This document shows positions 20,968 through 30,607 of a stretch of 64,000 nt of DNA, one piece after another (the stretch's first letter is position 1; every line of letters begins with the position of its first letter). Under the pieces are notes generated by a model. It was given only the letters and a program-made list of their open reading frames with translations. It did not search any database and was not told the origin of the DNA. The translations under genes were made by a program, and so were the position numbers. The DNA comes from Tetrapyrgos nigripes. Lineage: Eukaryota > Basidiomycota > Agaricomycetes > Agaricales > Campanellaceae. Location: NCBI GenBank assembly GCA_013368315.1, contig JAACJM010000009.1, positions 372,001 through 436,000 of the forward strand, written 5' to 3'.

Positions 20968-22944
20968 ATGTTAGAATCAGATTTACGGACTCAGAGTACT
21001 CTCCTGTGTCCCAAATGCCACGCATCCCTTGTCACTGGAAAAATACCCCCTTCATCATCTGCGAAAATCCTTCTCCGTTCCAAGCACGCACTATCCGAGA
21101 CGGAAATCGTTCAGACGAAATGTCTCATTGACAATGCCCAACTAGATTTAGAACGCTTCGACGAAGAAATTGCATCGCTTTCGGGTATTCTAGAAGACCT
21201 GAAAAAAAAAAGAGCAATCCTGTCCGAATACAAAGACGAACACTCCTCTCTCTTCGCCCCTGTCAGAAAACTCCCCATTGAAATCTTTAACGAGATCTTC
21301 ACCATTGTCTGTTTGTCGGAGGGTGCTCGCTCCTTGTCGATTACAACGGCAGATGATAACCAGAGCAAGGTCTTCCCGCAGTCTCTTTTCCTCGCTCAAA
21401 CTTGTAGTCTCTGGCGAAGCATTTTATTGCAGAACCATCGTTTATGGAGCCATCTACGAGTTGACCTCAGCTGTGGCGAATCCAGTCACGACTATAGACC
21501 GTTGCTGCAGAGTTACATCGACCGTTCCAAACCAGCGTCATTAACGGTCGAACTGGTAGCTTTCCGTTTCTGGCATTCGGGACTTGCCCATCGGCGAGAA
21601 CTGGAATCACGGCAGTCATGGAATTTATTCCAGTTGCTTTTGGATACAAACCACCGATGGGCCAACGCGTCTTTTGACTTGTCCAAACGGATATACCTCC
21701 GCATGGAGCACGAGTTGGATTGGAAACGTGCAGGAATCGTAACGGACAAAGCCTTCGCTGGCCTCAAATCCCTGGAGCTCAAATGGAACTACGGTCTGGA
21801 CATCGGACTCGTAGTGGAACATTGCATGTTCTTCGAGACCTTCAGGCATGCAAAGTCATTGCAGAGCCTATTCATGACATGTCACGATGCGTCGTTCCAG
21901 ACTCTCCCGGAGCTGACGACGTTTGGTGTTGAGACTGGAAATCCGTTCGGTATAGCACGCCTGTTCGACAGATTCCAAGGTCTCAAATTCTTCACCATCA
22001 AACGACTCCCTTGGTTGCATTTGGGACCTATACAGGAACTTATAGGACAGCTCCAACTGCATCACTCTACCATCGAGACGCTTTGGATTGGGCTGTCACC
22101 GAGGTTACGAGAAGTAAACGAATTTGGAGCTCCACATGTCCTTGGGCTTTTCGATTTGCCTAGCCTAAAAACTCTTTCCATCCACGGCACCGAATTAAAG
22201 CGGTTGTTTATTGAAGACGACCAGCGTAAATGGATGTTGGAGTGTCTCAAGCTCACACTGTCGCGTTCCCCATCTCTCCACACGTTAACGCTGGAAGGAC
22301 ATTTACTACCTGACCACGCTTTAGTCAATGTGTTATCAACCGTACCAAGTTTACGCCGGTTGACACTCATCACCCATTCCGACTACGCGAAAGTGGTGTC
22401 TAGCAAATTCTTCCGTGCCCTTCGACTGCCTTCCAGCGAGCCTGGAGGTTTCGATTTCTTCTCTCCGACTTGTCCTGCTAATGTACTACCACATCTCACC
22501 TATCTGGAGATCCGACTTGAAGAGCAGGCAGTCTACACAAAAACGACCAGTCGTCTCACTTTCTTCGAGCCAAAGTTACCTGATAGGGAAATCATCTTAT
22601 CCATGTTGGAATCTCGTCGTGGAGTATTGGAGCAATTTGAGCTATATGCTCTGGTACGGTCGATACGCGCACGAGAATGGGTTGCTGGATTGCAGCCTGG
22701 AGGATCTTATTGGCAGCGTTTACTGGATTTGAAGTCGGTTGGGTTAGAGTGCAATGTGGATGTTGTGAAGGGAACGTCACCGGTTCATGTCGTAGGACTC
22801 ATGATCCAGGGCGATGAACGTGATTCAGAGACTACTTCAGAGAGCAGTTTTTTGATTACTTTTGAGAATACTACATATATGTACGTCGCAATAGCTGTGT
22901 CTTTATTTTCATGTACTAGTACTAGCCAAATGAAAATCTTCTAG
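20968..22944 (+). CDS. F-box protein, paralogue 1 of 4
   Basis: A single uninterrupted ORF of 658 residues. Domains in order: an N-terminal Cys pair (LLCPKCHASL, residues about 12-21); a coiled coil (LDLERFDEEIASLSGILEDL, then KKKRAILSEYKDEHSSL); an F-box (VRKLPIEIFNEIFTIVCLSE, about residues 98-117, continuing to SLFLAQTCSLWRSILLQNHR); and a long Leu-rich region of repeated strand-helix units such as LKTLSIHGTELKRLF. It ends beyond a conserved ILSMLESRRGVLEQFELYAL block. F-box proteins are substrate receptors of SCF ubiquitin ligases; the target is unknown. It is intact and has three neighbours of the same architecture. Confidence 0.85.
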   Translation: MLESDLRTQSTLLCPKCHASLVTGKIPPSSSAKILLRSKHALSETEIVQTKCLIDNAQLDLERFDEEIASLSGILEDLKKKRAILSEYKDEHSSLFAPVRKLPIEIFNEIFTIVCLSEGARSLSITTADDNQSKVFPQSLFLAQTCSLWRSILLQNHRLWSHLRVDLSCGESSHDYRPLLQSYIDRSKPASLTVELVAFRFWHSGLAHRRELESRQSWNLFQLLLDTNHRWANASFDLSKRIYLRMEHELDWKRAGIVTDKAFAGLKSLELKWNYGLDIGLVVEHCMFFETFRHAKSLQSLFMTCHDASFQTLPELTTFGVETGNPFGIARLFDRFQGLKFFTIKRLPWLHLGPIQELIGQLQLHHSTIETLWIGLSPRLREVNEFGAPHVLGLFDLPSLKTLSIHGTELKRLFIEDDQRKWMLECLKLTLSRSPSLHTLTLEGHLLPDHALVNVLSTVPSLRRLTLITHSDYAKVVSSKFFRALRLPSSEPGGFDFFSPTCPANVLPHLTYLEIRLEEQAVYTKTTSRLTFFEPKLPDREIILSMLESRRGVLEQFELYALVRSIRAREWVAGLQPGGSYWQRLLDLKSVGLECNVDVVKGTSPVHVVGLMIQGDERDSETTSESSFLITFENTTYMYVAIAVSLFSCTSTSQMKIF

Positions 22945-23350
22945 CCAGCAGACAACCGTAAAATGTGCATCTAAATGCTTCAGACGTCCTTTCAACGGGA
23001 ATCTAAATTGGCACCTTTTAAGCGACAAGAGTGGCTGGGAAAGAATACCACCGAACACTGACGCCGCTAGGTTGACAACAAGGAAAAGACAGAACACGTT
23101 GTCGTTGGAAAACATAGTTTGATGCATGACAGATAACCGATCCCAAAACCTGAAATTACAACTCAGCCTTCAGCACTTCAGCGCTTCAGCTTCCAATCCA
23201 AAGCACTTGAAAACCATGTCACAGTTCCTCCGGGATAACTCGTCCAGCCCCATCTCAACCCAATCCTCCCAAGCAAAGCTTACAACTTTGAGTGCTTTGA
23301 GCCAATGAGCATAGGGCTCGCGCTGAAAACCGAACAAAGCTGATCAGCGC

Positions 23351-23609
23351 TCACACACCCAGCACTAACCAATATTCATTGGCCAAAAGTTAGTTCGGAA
23401 AGGTCAAGTTTTCGAGGGACCAGGAAACTCGTTTGGAAACGAAAGGTTTTCGTGCTTCAGAAATTTATCGGAAGCGGATCCGAGCCAATCGGATCGCTTG
23501 CCGAGGCTTCGGAAATTTGAAGTTTTCGAATCCGTTTTCGAGCGCCAGAGATTTGATGTTTCCTAATTAACTTCTGGCCACGGAATATTGGTTACTGCTG
23601 GGTGTGTCA
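23351..23609. mobile_element. MITE-like element with about 40-bp inverted ends
   Basis: The left end (TCACACACCCAGCACTAACC then AATATTCATTGGCCAAAAGT) is the inverted complement of the right end (CTTCTGGCCACGGAATATTG then GTTACTGCTGGGTGTGTCAG), with about four mismatches over 40 bp. The interior has further inverted symmetry (CGAAAACTT/GAAGTTTTCG), so the whole could fold as one hairpin. No ORF. I could not define a target duplication with confidence. It lies between F-box paralogues 1 and 2. Confidence 0.7.
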
Positions 23610-23829
23610 GATCCCCATGATCAATGCTGAGCGCTGAGCGTCTACAGTCCCTCTGTGGACGTCGACCACATATTCTGTGTTGAGGTGGCAGTGCCTTAGT
23701 TTACTGGAGCAAACAAACTGTTCATCTTGGACATCGATATCTGCTCTTTGTTTCCTGCTTCCATCACTGGATCGTCTTTTTCTGCCTACACATCAAGATC
23801 ACGGATAGCCATCAATCAATAGACTGAAT

Positions 23830-26022
23830 ATGGCACGCTCCAAAGCCAAACAACGTGTTCCAGCCGTTCCACCAAGCACGCGTACGCGTCAGGTTATCAA
23901 GAAACTGAAAGAAGTGAGTCAGAAATCAGACTTGACGCGTAAATTGCACTGAAAGGAAGCCAGCTTCTCAAGAGGGTGGAGCAGAATGATTCCCAATCGG
24001 CTCATAGCGCAACTAATGGACGTAACCCTACATTTCTTTCCGCGAAGGATTTTGCTATCCTGCGTTCCGGAACTACTTTTTCGATAACCGATCCCGAGGC
24101 CGAAGAGACAAGAGACCTCGTTTACAAAGCTCAACATGGCATCGATGTCCTTGACGAAAAACTATCATCTTTGACCAAGACTGTTGCTATCCTCCAAAGA
24201 CAACGTTCCATCCTTGCCCAATTTCGGTCCGAGCATCTTGCATGCATCTCTTCCAGAAGAAATCTCCCCGTTGAAATCCTCATCCAGATATTTTCTCTCT
24301 GCTGCCTTTCTCAAGATAGCCATAGCTTGTCGATCACGACGGAGGACTTTGCAAGCAAGATCACTCCTCAGACTCTTCACCTCGCTCAGACGTGTAGCCA
24401 TTGGCGTGAGATTGTCTTGGACTCTCCTTCGCTATGGAGTGATCTGCGCGTTGATGTTGGATGGAGGAAGCAGGACGTCTATCCCCTGGTGCAGATGTAT
24501 CTCCGGCGGTCCAAGCCAGCGTTATTGACCCTCACAGTCGAAGCTGTTAGGTCGGATCAGAATACTCCAAGTTGGATGCCAACCGGCTACTTGCTGCAGT
24601 TGGGGAAACCATCGTGGCGTCTGTTGAAGTTGCTCTTGAAGACGAGACGCCGATGGGTCCAAGCTTCTCTTGACTTGTCCATGGACCTATTCGAGGGCAT
24701 CAATGACGAGATCAACTTGGAAGGATATCATGAACTGACGATGAAGAATCTGAAGTCTCTGGAGCTTAGATGGGATCTTTCAAAGACTTCGCCGTCAGAC
24801 GACTCCTGGTGTCCGTTCTTTTCGGCCTTTGAAATGGCACCCTCTCTGCAGTCTCTGCGCACATCCTTATACAGCATCCATTCGGGACCATTCTCTCAGC
24901 AGTTGACGACGATAGAGGTGGAGACTGTAGTTCCCGAGGGATTGGAAGACATGCTTGTCCAGCATCCCGCGCTCAAAACGTTGAAAATCCAGAGACTCCC
25001 TTGGTATTGCCTGTCCTGCAATGCTGACGCTTTCCAGGATGTCGAAGCACTAAAGCATGACTCTTTGGAAACACTTCTCATCGGCTTATCGTCTACTAGA
25101 CCCGGGAAAAGGCAACATGGAGGGCCTCACATACTCGATCTCTTCAACTTCCCTAGCTTGACTCATCTTTCCATTCACGGCGCAGAAGATGTTCAACTCC
25201 TCATTCACGGCCACCGAGGACGTGAAGTGATGGTCGCATGCCTGAAGACTATGCTATCACGTTCACCGGACTTGCACTCTTTGGTACTGGACGGAGACCT
25301 AGTGTGCGAGTGCCGACTTGTTGAGCTCCTGCAGGCTATTCCCAGAGTGAGGCATTTGACACTTATTGACCCTCTCTATGATCACTACGAGTCCATGATC
25401 ACGGACAACCTCTTCCGCGCTTTACAGCTCTCTCCCAACAACGCTAGTGGCCGCCAGCTCAATTCATTTTCCTCATCCAGTCTCGTCCCAATCTCGAGTA
25501 TTTGAAAATCGGACTCGAAGAAAAAGAGTGTTATATCCGTTCTTCGCGTGTTCCTGTTGATGATCCCGATTTTCCTGGCTGGGACGTTATCTTGTCCATG
25601 CTGGAATCTCGTTCTGGGGTTTTGAAGCATTTTGAGATGCATACACTCGTGCGGTCTAGCCATGGACACAAGTGGGTGGAGGAGCTCCAGCCTGGCAGAC
25701 CCAGGTACCGAACGTTATGTGGACTCAAGTCGGCAGGGTTGGAGTGGGTTCTGGACATTGTGGAGGGCGATCCACCGCGTTATGTCATCAAGGATCCAGA
25801 TACCGACGACGAGTCTGATTTGATGAATATAGTTCCTCGGATTCTGATGAACTTGACTCTGAGGAAGAGGAAGATTCCGATGAGGACGAGGACGAAGGTG
25901 AGGACACTGAGGATGAGGATGAGGATGAAGACGAAGACGAAGACGAAGATGAAGATAAGGAAGATTTTGTTCATGACGGCGAACTGGAAGACTCGGACGC
26001 TTCGGACGAATATTCGTCTTAG
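23830..26022 (+). CDS. F-box protein, paralogue 2 of 4, acidic tail, two frame breaks
   Basis: Exon 1 (23830-23913) encodes MARSKAKQRVPAVPPSTRTR, a basic N-terminus in place of the Cys pair of its paralogues. Exon 2 starts at 23964. A coiled coil, the F-box (RRNLPVEILIQIFSLCCLSQ, then LHLAQTCSHWREIVLDSPSL) and the Leu-rich region follow. At 25487-25489 (CCC) one base seems missing: the frame stops at 25505, while the next frame continues with LEYLKIGLEEKE and ILSMLESRSGVLKHFEMHTL as in the paralogues. A second one-base loss at 25819-25821 (TTT) is needed to reach an Asp/Glu-repeat tail ending EYSS at 26022. Without corrections the protein would be about 541 residues. Confidence 0.78.
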
Positions 26023-26264
26023 GGATATGACTTGGACTAGCTGTTACGCAATTGCCCGGATTCCTGCAGACTCTGACTATTACAAGCTTTGACTTCCAGA
26101 TGTACTTTTTCTGCCAAACTCCATTGTATATATTCTTACCGTACTGTAACAATCACGTAACGTAGTGCCATGATAAACAACCTTTTTGTTAGTCCTGGGA
26201 TTGGTGTTAAAACATTGCCTACTTGGAACACCAGCTTGTTTGACCAAGTATATTACAAGGCACT

Positions 26265-28015
26265 CTACTCTGCTTGCATGTCAATCTCATCGTCCGAGAG
26301 CTCCAAGGACTCTCCTTCAAGCTCCTCCACCCCTTCATCCCACTGTCTGGTATCAATATGCAATCCTATATCCAAACCATTTCCTTTAAGAGCACGTAAA
26401 CGAGGCTCTACGGAAATAAAGGATTCAACCCATTCACGACTCGCCGATGAGTACGAGAAGAGGGTTACTACCAAATGGAAACAAAGCAATCTGGCGACAG
26501 AGGCTGACAAAGATGTTCGAGATTTTACCATCTTCAGTATGCCTTCAGGGTTTGGGAGAGGATTGCGAGCGTAGCTGTCCAGGAATGCCAGCTCGAGGCT
26601 TTCTAATTGTGGCAGAAGATGCGGTGTCCCTGGAGTGGAATGTGAGTTATCGATAGAGAGTAGTCGAAACAAGTCATCTAGGAATAGGTCTTCGGAACAC
26701 CCCGAGACGCAGTACAATGTAAAATTCCTGACAGTTGGGGCAAGGGCGAGCAACTCGACTATATCGTTATCGGAGTCGAAAAGGTTTCCAGTCACCCTTA
26801 GGGTTACTAACTGACAGCCTGAACGGACAAGCATGTCCTTTATGCCTGCGAGTATCGGTTGTCGCTCCTCCTTTTTGGGCAAATAACCGCCCAGGACTAG
26901 AGTAGTCAAGGACGGCAGCGTGAGAGTGAAAACCAACTCGTCGAAACAAGTCAGCTTGTAGTCCAACGAAACAAGTTTGTCGTGGGTAAAAGGTGTAGTG
27001 ACTGGCATGGGCGCATGATCATGCATATACCAGAGGCACCCATGCAGTTTAATCTCTCGCAAATGAGGACAATCATGTAGCAGTGAGAGAGCGGTGGATG
27101 GACTGGGGAGATAACCCTCAACCGTGAGCGTACGCAACCGCCCGACATGGAAAACGTCTCTACCAAAGTTGGTAGTTACCAAGTTCTCCAATTCTGTGGC
27201 ACTGGAAAAGAAATGATTGGGTCTGGGTGGCCTGTCGTGCCGGTCCTCCCAAGAGACTTTGAGCGACTTGAGATGGAGAGGCGAGAACGTGACGATGACC
27301 AGATGTCCTCATCAAGGCGACTTGAGGTGTCGAAAAGGACATCCCAGTTAAGTCGGAAGGAAGCGGAATGCCAGCGGTCAGCTGCATCAATGAGGGATTT
27401 TAGGATAGCCAATGCACTGTCGCTGATTTCAGGCAGAGGGAGCAAGATGTCTGTATCGTCAACGATAGTACGCTCGCCTTTGACTTCGAGAGTCAGTGGT
27501 GCAGACTTGGCCCTGAGAAGATGCAGGTTGACCAGAGGGCTCTGAGCACATTCAATATTCAGAGACATATTGCTCCAAAGCTTTGAAGTGTCAAGCGCAA
27601 CTGTCCTCCAAGAAGAACACGTCTGCGAAAGAGCAAGCGCAGGGGTCAGCACCTCGTTTTCGCCGATGATGAGGCCCTGCGCACAGCACCAAGAAAAGAT
27701 CTCGCCCAAAATCTCAAAAGGCAGTTTTCGTATGGCCGAAACCATGGCATGATGACGACGCAGATCATTTTGAAGGTCTGCTCGTTGCTTCTCCAGCGTA
27801 GCCAGAGTTTCCAGATCCGTCAGCGCGATGATTTCAGCATCGTAACGTTTGAGAGTATGCTCGGCAGATTGTATGACGGATTGTATTTGCGAAGCTTCGA
27901 CATCGGAGGGTACATATGTGGAGCTCAGCTGCTCCTTGGTGAGCGGCTGCAAGGGTTTTTCTTCAACGGTGAGCTCGACTCGGCACTTGTCACATAGAGC
28001 GGATTCTTGTGCCAT
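26265..28015 (-). CDS. F-box protein, paralogue 3 of 4, one frame break
   Basis: Start at 28015 (MAQESALCDKCRVELTVEEK) with the N-terminal Cys pair, then a coiled coil (LATLEKQRADLQNDLRRHHA) and F-box (IRKLPFEILGEIFSWCCAQG, then LALSQTCSSWRTVALDTSKL). The frame is lost in 27300-27309: upstream reads SRLDEDI, and downstream the natural sequence (LVIVTFSPLHLKSLKVSWED) lies one base out of phase, implying one missing base. The second half then runs open through Leu-rich units (LRTLTVEGYLPSPSTALSLL) to an acidic end at 26265. It is on the opposite strand to its paralogues and head-to-head with paralogue 4. Confidence 0.78.
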
Positions 28016-28373
28016 ATGCTTTCCCCGGACCCCGATAAATAAATCTGTAAGAAAAGGGGTGTCAGAAACCGATTTGAGAAGTAATTGAGAAGTAATACCA
28101 CAAAGATTGCGCACAACTGGTGGTGAGGATTGGATTGACCCGAGCTGGACGCTGGACGTTGCAGAACAAAGTATAGCCAATAGTTGTGTAATCCGATTAC
28201 TTATTCTGCTTCGCGACTTCCACGACCGGGCTATTGGCGCAGAACATTTGGAGACGTCAAGGAAGTTCAGAGAAGTGAGTTTCAACTGCTTCGCATGCCA
28301 TTTGTCTCTTAATTCTATTCAGACTTTCCCGAGCAATCGCGTACTTTGTACAAATCCCGGTTCTTACTATCCC
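28016..28373. promoter_or_regulatory. Shared promoter region between divergent F-box genes 3 and 4
   Basis: About 358 bp separate the two starts, which face away from each other. Open frames cross this region on both strands but have no features of the F-box family. A GT-AG intron in the 5' leader of either gene is possible. No specific factor site was recognised. Confidence 0.45.
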
Positions 28374-30248
28374 ATGTCGGTACAGACCGAAAGCACTACT
28401 CTCTGCTCCAAATGCAACGCAACCCTTGTCACCACGAAGCGGACTGCGTCTGTGTTTTCGTCAAAGACTTTGCTTGGAAGCAGATACACACCTTCCAATG
28501 CTGAAGTCGCTCAAACCAAATCTCTCATTGATGACGTCCAACAAGATATAGAACGCTACGACGAGGAGATTTCCTCCCTCACACAGACTCTTTCCAGCCT
28601 GAAGCAGAAGCGGGATGAGTTGGCAGCGTACAAGCAGGACCATTCCGCATTCATTGCTCCAATCAATTCACTCCCCATAGAAATTTTCACAGAGATATTT
28701 TTCCTCTGTTGCTCCACCGAAGAAAGCTTTGGCCTATCGATCACAACGGAGAACTTTCAGAACAAGATCACTACACAGACTCTTGATCTTGCTCAGACGT
28801 GCAGCTTTTGGAGACGCGCTGTTTTCCAATGCTCTCGGCTTTGGAGTAACATCCGTGTCGATATAGGGTGGAGAAAACAGAGTATCAGACCATTGGTGGA
28901 GATATATCTCAAGAACTCCGCGCCGATTATGCTTGTGGTAGAAGCCAATCGGCCTGACCGCAATACATCCGACAGGGAACACAACTACCTCACCGAGTTA
29001 TCTCGGCCGTCGTGGAAGCTTCTTGAAATCCTCCTGGAAACGTCTCATCGCTGGGTCCACGCCTCATTTGACCTGTCCTGGGAGTTGTATGTCGATATAG
29101 GGTACGAGATTGAGAACTTCAACTTGACCGAAGAGAGTTTGAGGCACCTCAGGTCTTTGGTCCTAAAGTGGAACATTGGGCCGGCGATGCATATGATTGT
29201 CCCAAGCCCATTTTTCGACGCCTTCCTATCCGCCAGCTCGTTGTCTACTCTCCATTTGTCATGCTTTGAGCCAGCATCTGTTCCATCTTTGGATCATGTC
29301 ACAACACTCAGGGTCGGAACAGCGCCTCTTGCAGACTTGGCAGTGTTATTTGGTCGGACTCCTTCATTGCAGACGTTCACACTCGATGTATTGCCTTGGG
29401 ATGACGGGTCGGATGCACCAGAAGTCACTGAGTTATTCCATGATTCTATCGAGACCCTGATTCTAGGCTACCCCGATGGTGTACCAGGTCTTGACCTATT
29501 CCAACTGTTCCATCTACCCCGTCTCATAAGTCTTTCCATCACTGCCGGGAAGGCTGCATGGTTGCCAATAGACAGCGATTACGATCGCAAGGCACTGCTC
29601 AAAAGTTTCACCCCGATGTTGTCCCGTTCTCCTTCTCTTCAGAAGCTGAAGCTGGACGGGCATATGTTATCTCGCAAGGCTTTGGTGCAGCTTCTCGGTC
29701 TGACCCCCAACTTGCGCCATCTTACACTCATCACTCACGACCAGTATCCCCACATCCTACACACCACACTCTTCCAGGCCCTGCATCTAGACTTTCCGCC
29801 CCCCCAAATTACCTCTCTTGACTATTATCTCTCGGGTCTTGACGATTGTGACTGGGGATACGATGAAGCAGACACAGCACCTCCCCACATCGTACCCCTG
29901 CTCACCAGTCTCGAGCTGCAACTTGAAGAGAAGGCGACCTGGTTCTCGCCGCATCCGAGAAGCCCTCCTTACTATCCAGGTCTACCTGACCACGGTACTG
30001 TCGCGTCAATGTTCGGTTCTCGTCGTGGTGTTTTGAAAGAAGTTAAAATGCATGCTCTTGTGCGGTCAGACCTTGCAAAGGAATGGGCAAAGGCACTGTC
30101 ACCTGATGGAGAAAAATTACGCGAGCTGCAGTCGTCTGCTGGCCTGGACTATAAGTTCACAGTAGTAGAAGGTGCACCTCCGATTCCCGTGGCTGTTGAA
30201 AGAGATAGCGTTTCAATGTTCAGGTTGTTGTCGCCTCCTTGGGAATAA
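28374..30248 (+). CDS. F-box protein, paralogue 4 of 4
   Basis: An intact 624-residue ORF from the ATG at 28374 (MSVQTESTTLCSKCNATLVT). Same layout as paralogue 1: Cys pair at residues 10-13, coiled coil (IERYDEEISSLTQTLSSLKQ), F-box (INSLPIEIFTEIFFLCCSTE, then LDLAQTCSFWRRAVFQCSRL), and a Leu-rich region (LQKLKLDGHMLSRKALVQLL; LRHLTLITHDQYPHILHTTL). A conserved MFGSRRGVLKEVKMHALVRS block precedes the C-terminus. The reading frame is open farther upstream to 28107, but alignment with the paralogues favours 28374 as start. A substrate receptor of an SCF ubiquitin ligase by family; target unknown. Confidence 0.86.
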   Translation: MSVQTESTTLCSKCNATLVTTKRTASVFSSKTLLGSRYTPSNAEVAQTKSLIDDVQQDIERYDEEISSLTQTLSSLKQKRDELAAYKQDHSAFIAPINSLPIEIFTEIFFLCCSTEESFGLSITTENFQNKITTQTLDLAQTCSFWRRAVFQCSRLWSNIRVDIGWRKQSIRPLVEIYLKNSAPIMLVVEANRPDRNTSDREHNYLTELSRPSWKLLEILLETSHRWVHASFDLSWELYVDIGYEIENFNLTEESLRHLRSLVLKWNIGPAMHMIVPSPFFDAFLSASSLSTLHLSCFEPASVPSLDHVTTLRVGTAPLADLAVLFGRTPSLQTFTLDVLPWDDGSDAPEVTELFHDSIETLILGYPDGVPGLDLFQLFHLPRLISLSITAGKAAWLPIDSDYDRKALLKSFTPMLSRSPSLQKLKLDGHMLSRKALVQLLGLTPNLRHLTLITHDQYPHILHTTLFQALHLDFPPPQITSLDYYLSGLDDCDWGYDEADTAPPHIVPLLTSLELQLEEKATWFSPHPRSPPYYPGLPDHGTVASMFGSRRGVLKEVKMHALVRSDLAKEWAKALSPDGEKLRELQSSAGLDYKFTVVEGAPPIPVAVERDSVSMFRLLSPPWE

Positions 30249-30607
30249 ATGTAGATTATTGTTTTTTTTTTTCATCGCACTTCTATACTCTAGACAATTT
30301 AGACCACTGATTAACAAAGTAATCTCCTTCCCCTCGGAGTACAGTTACGTTGCTTGAGAATGAAACCAGTAACAATTGAATGAAATAATACATATTTGTC
30401 ATTTGAGATTTTGCAATTTGCCTCATGTTTCTTGACTCTTAAGAGCCTCGTCACAGCCAGGTCCTCATCCTTTTCTACTTATGATTCCAACGTCTTCCTG
30501 GTCCTCTTGAGTCTTATTGAAGTCTTCACTCTTCTTTCCTTTCGTATCGTCAAGCTTGGGCCCAAGTTTCTTAGGTTTATTGTTGAACTAGAAGGCGCAG
30601 TTCAACC

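Noticed and set aside
25780..25974. Minus-strand ORF made of Leu/Phe/Val/Ile (looks like membrane segments)
   Set aside because: It is the antisense of the GAG/GAC/GAT tract that encodes the acidic tail of F-box paralogue 2; the hydrophobic appearance is a codon-complement artefact.
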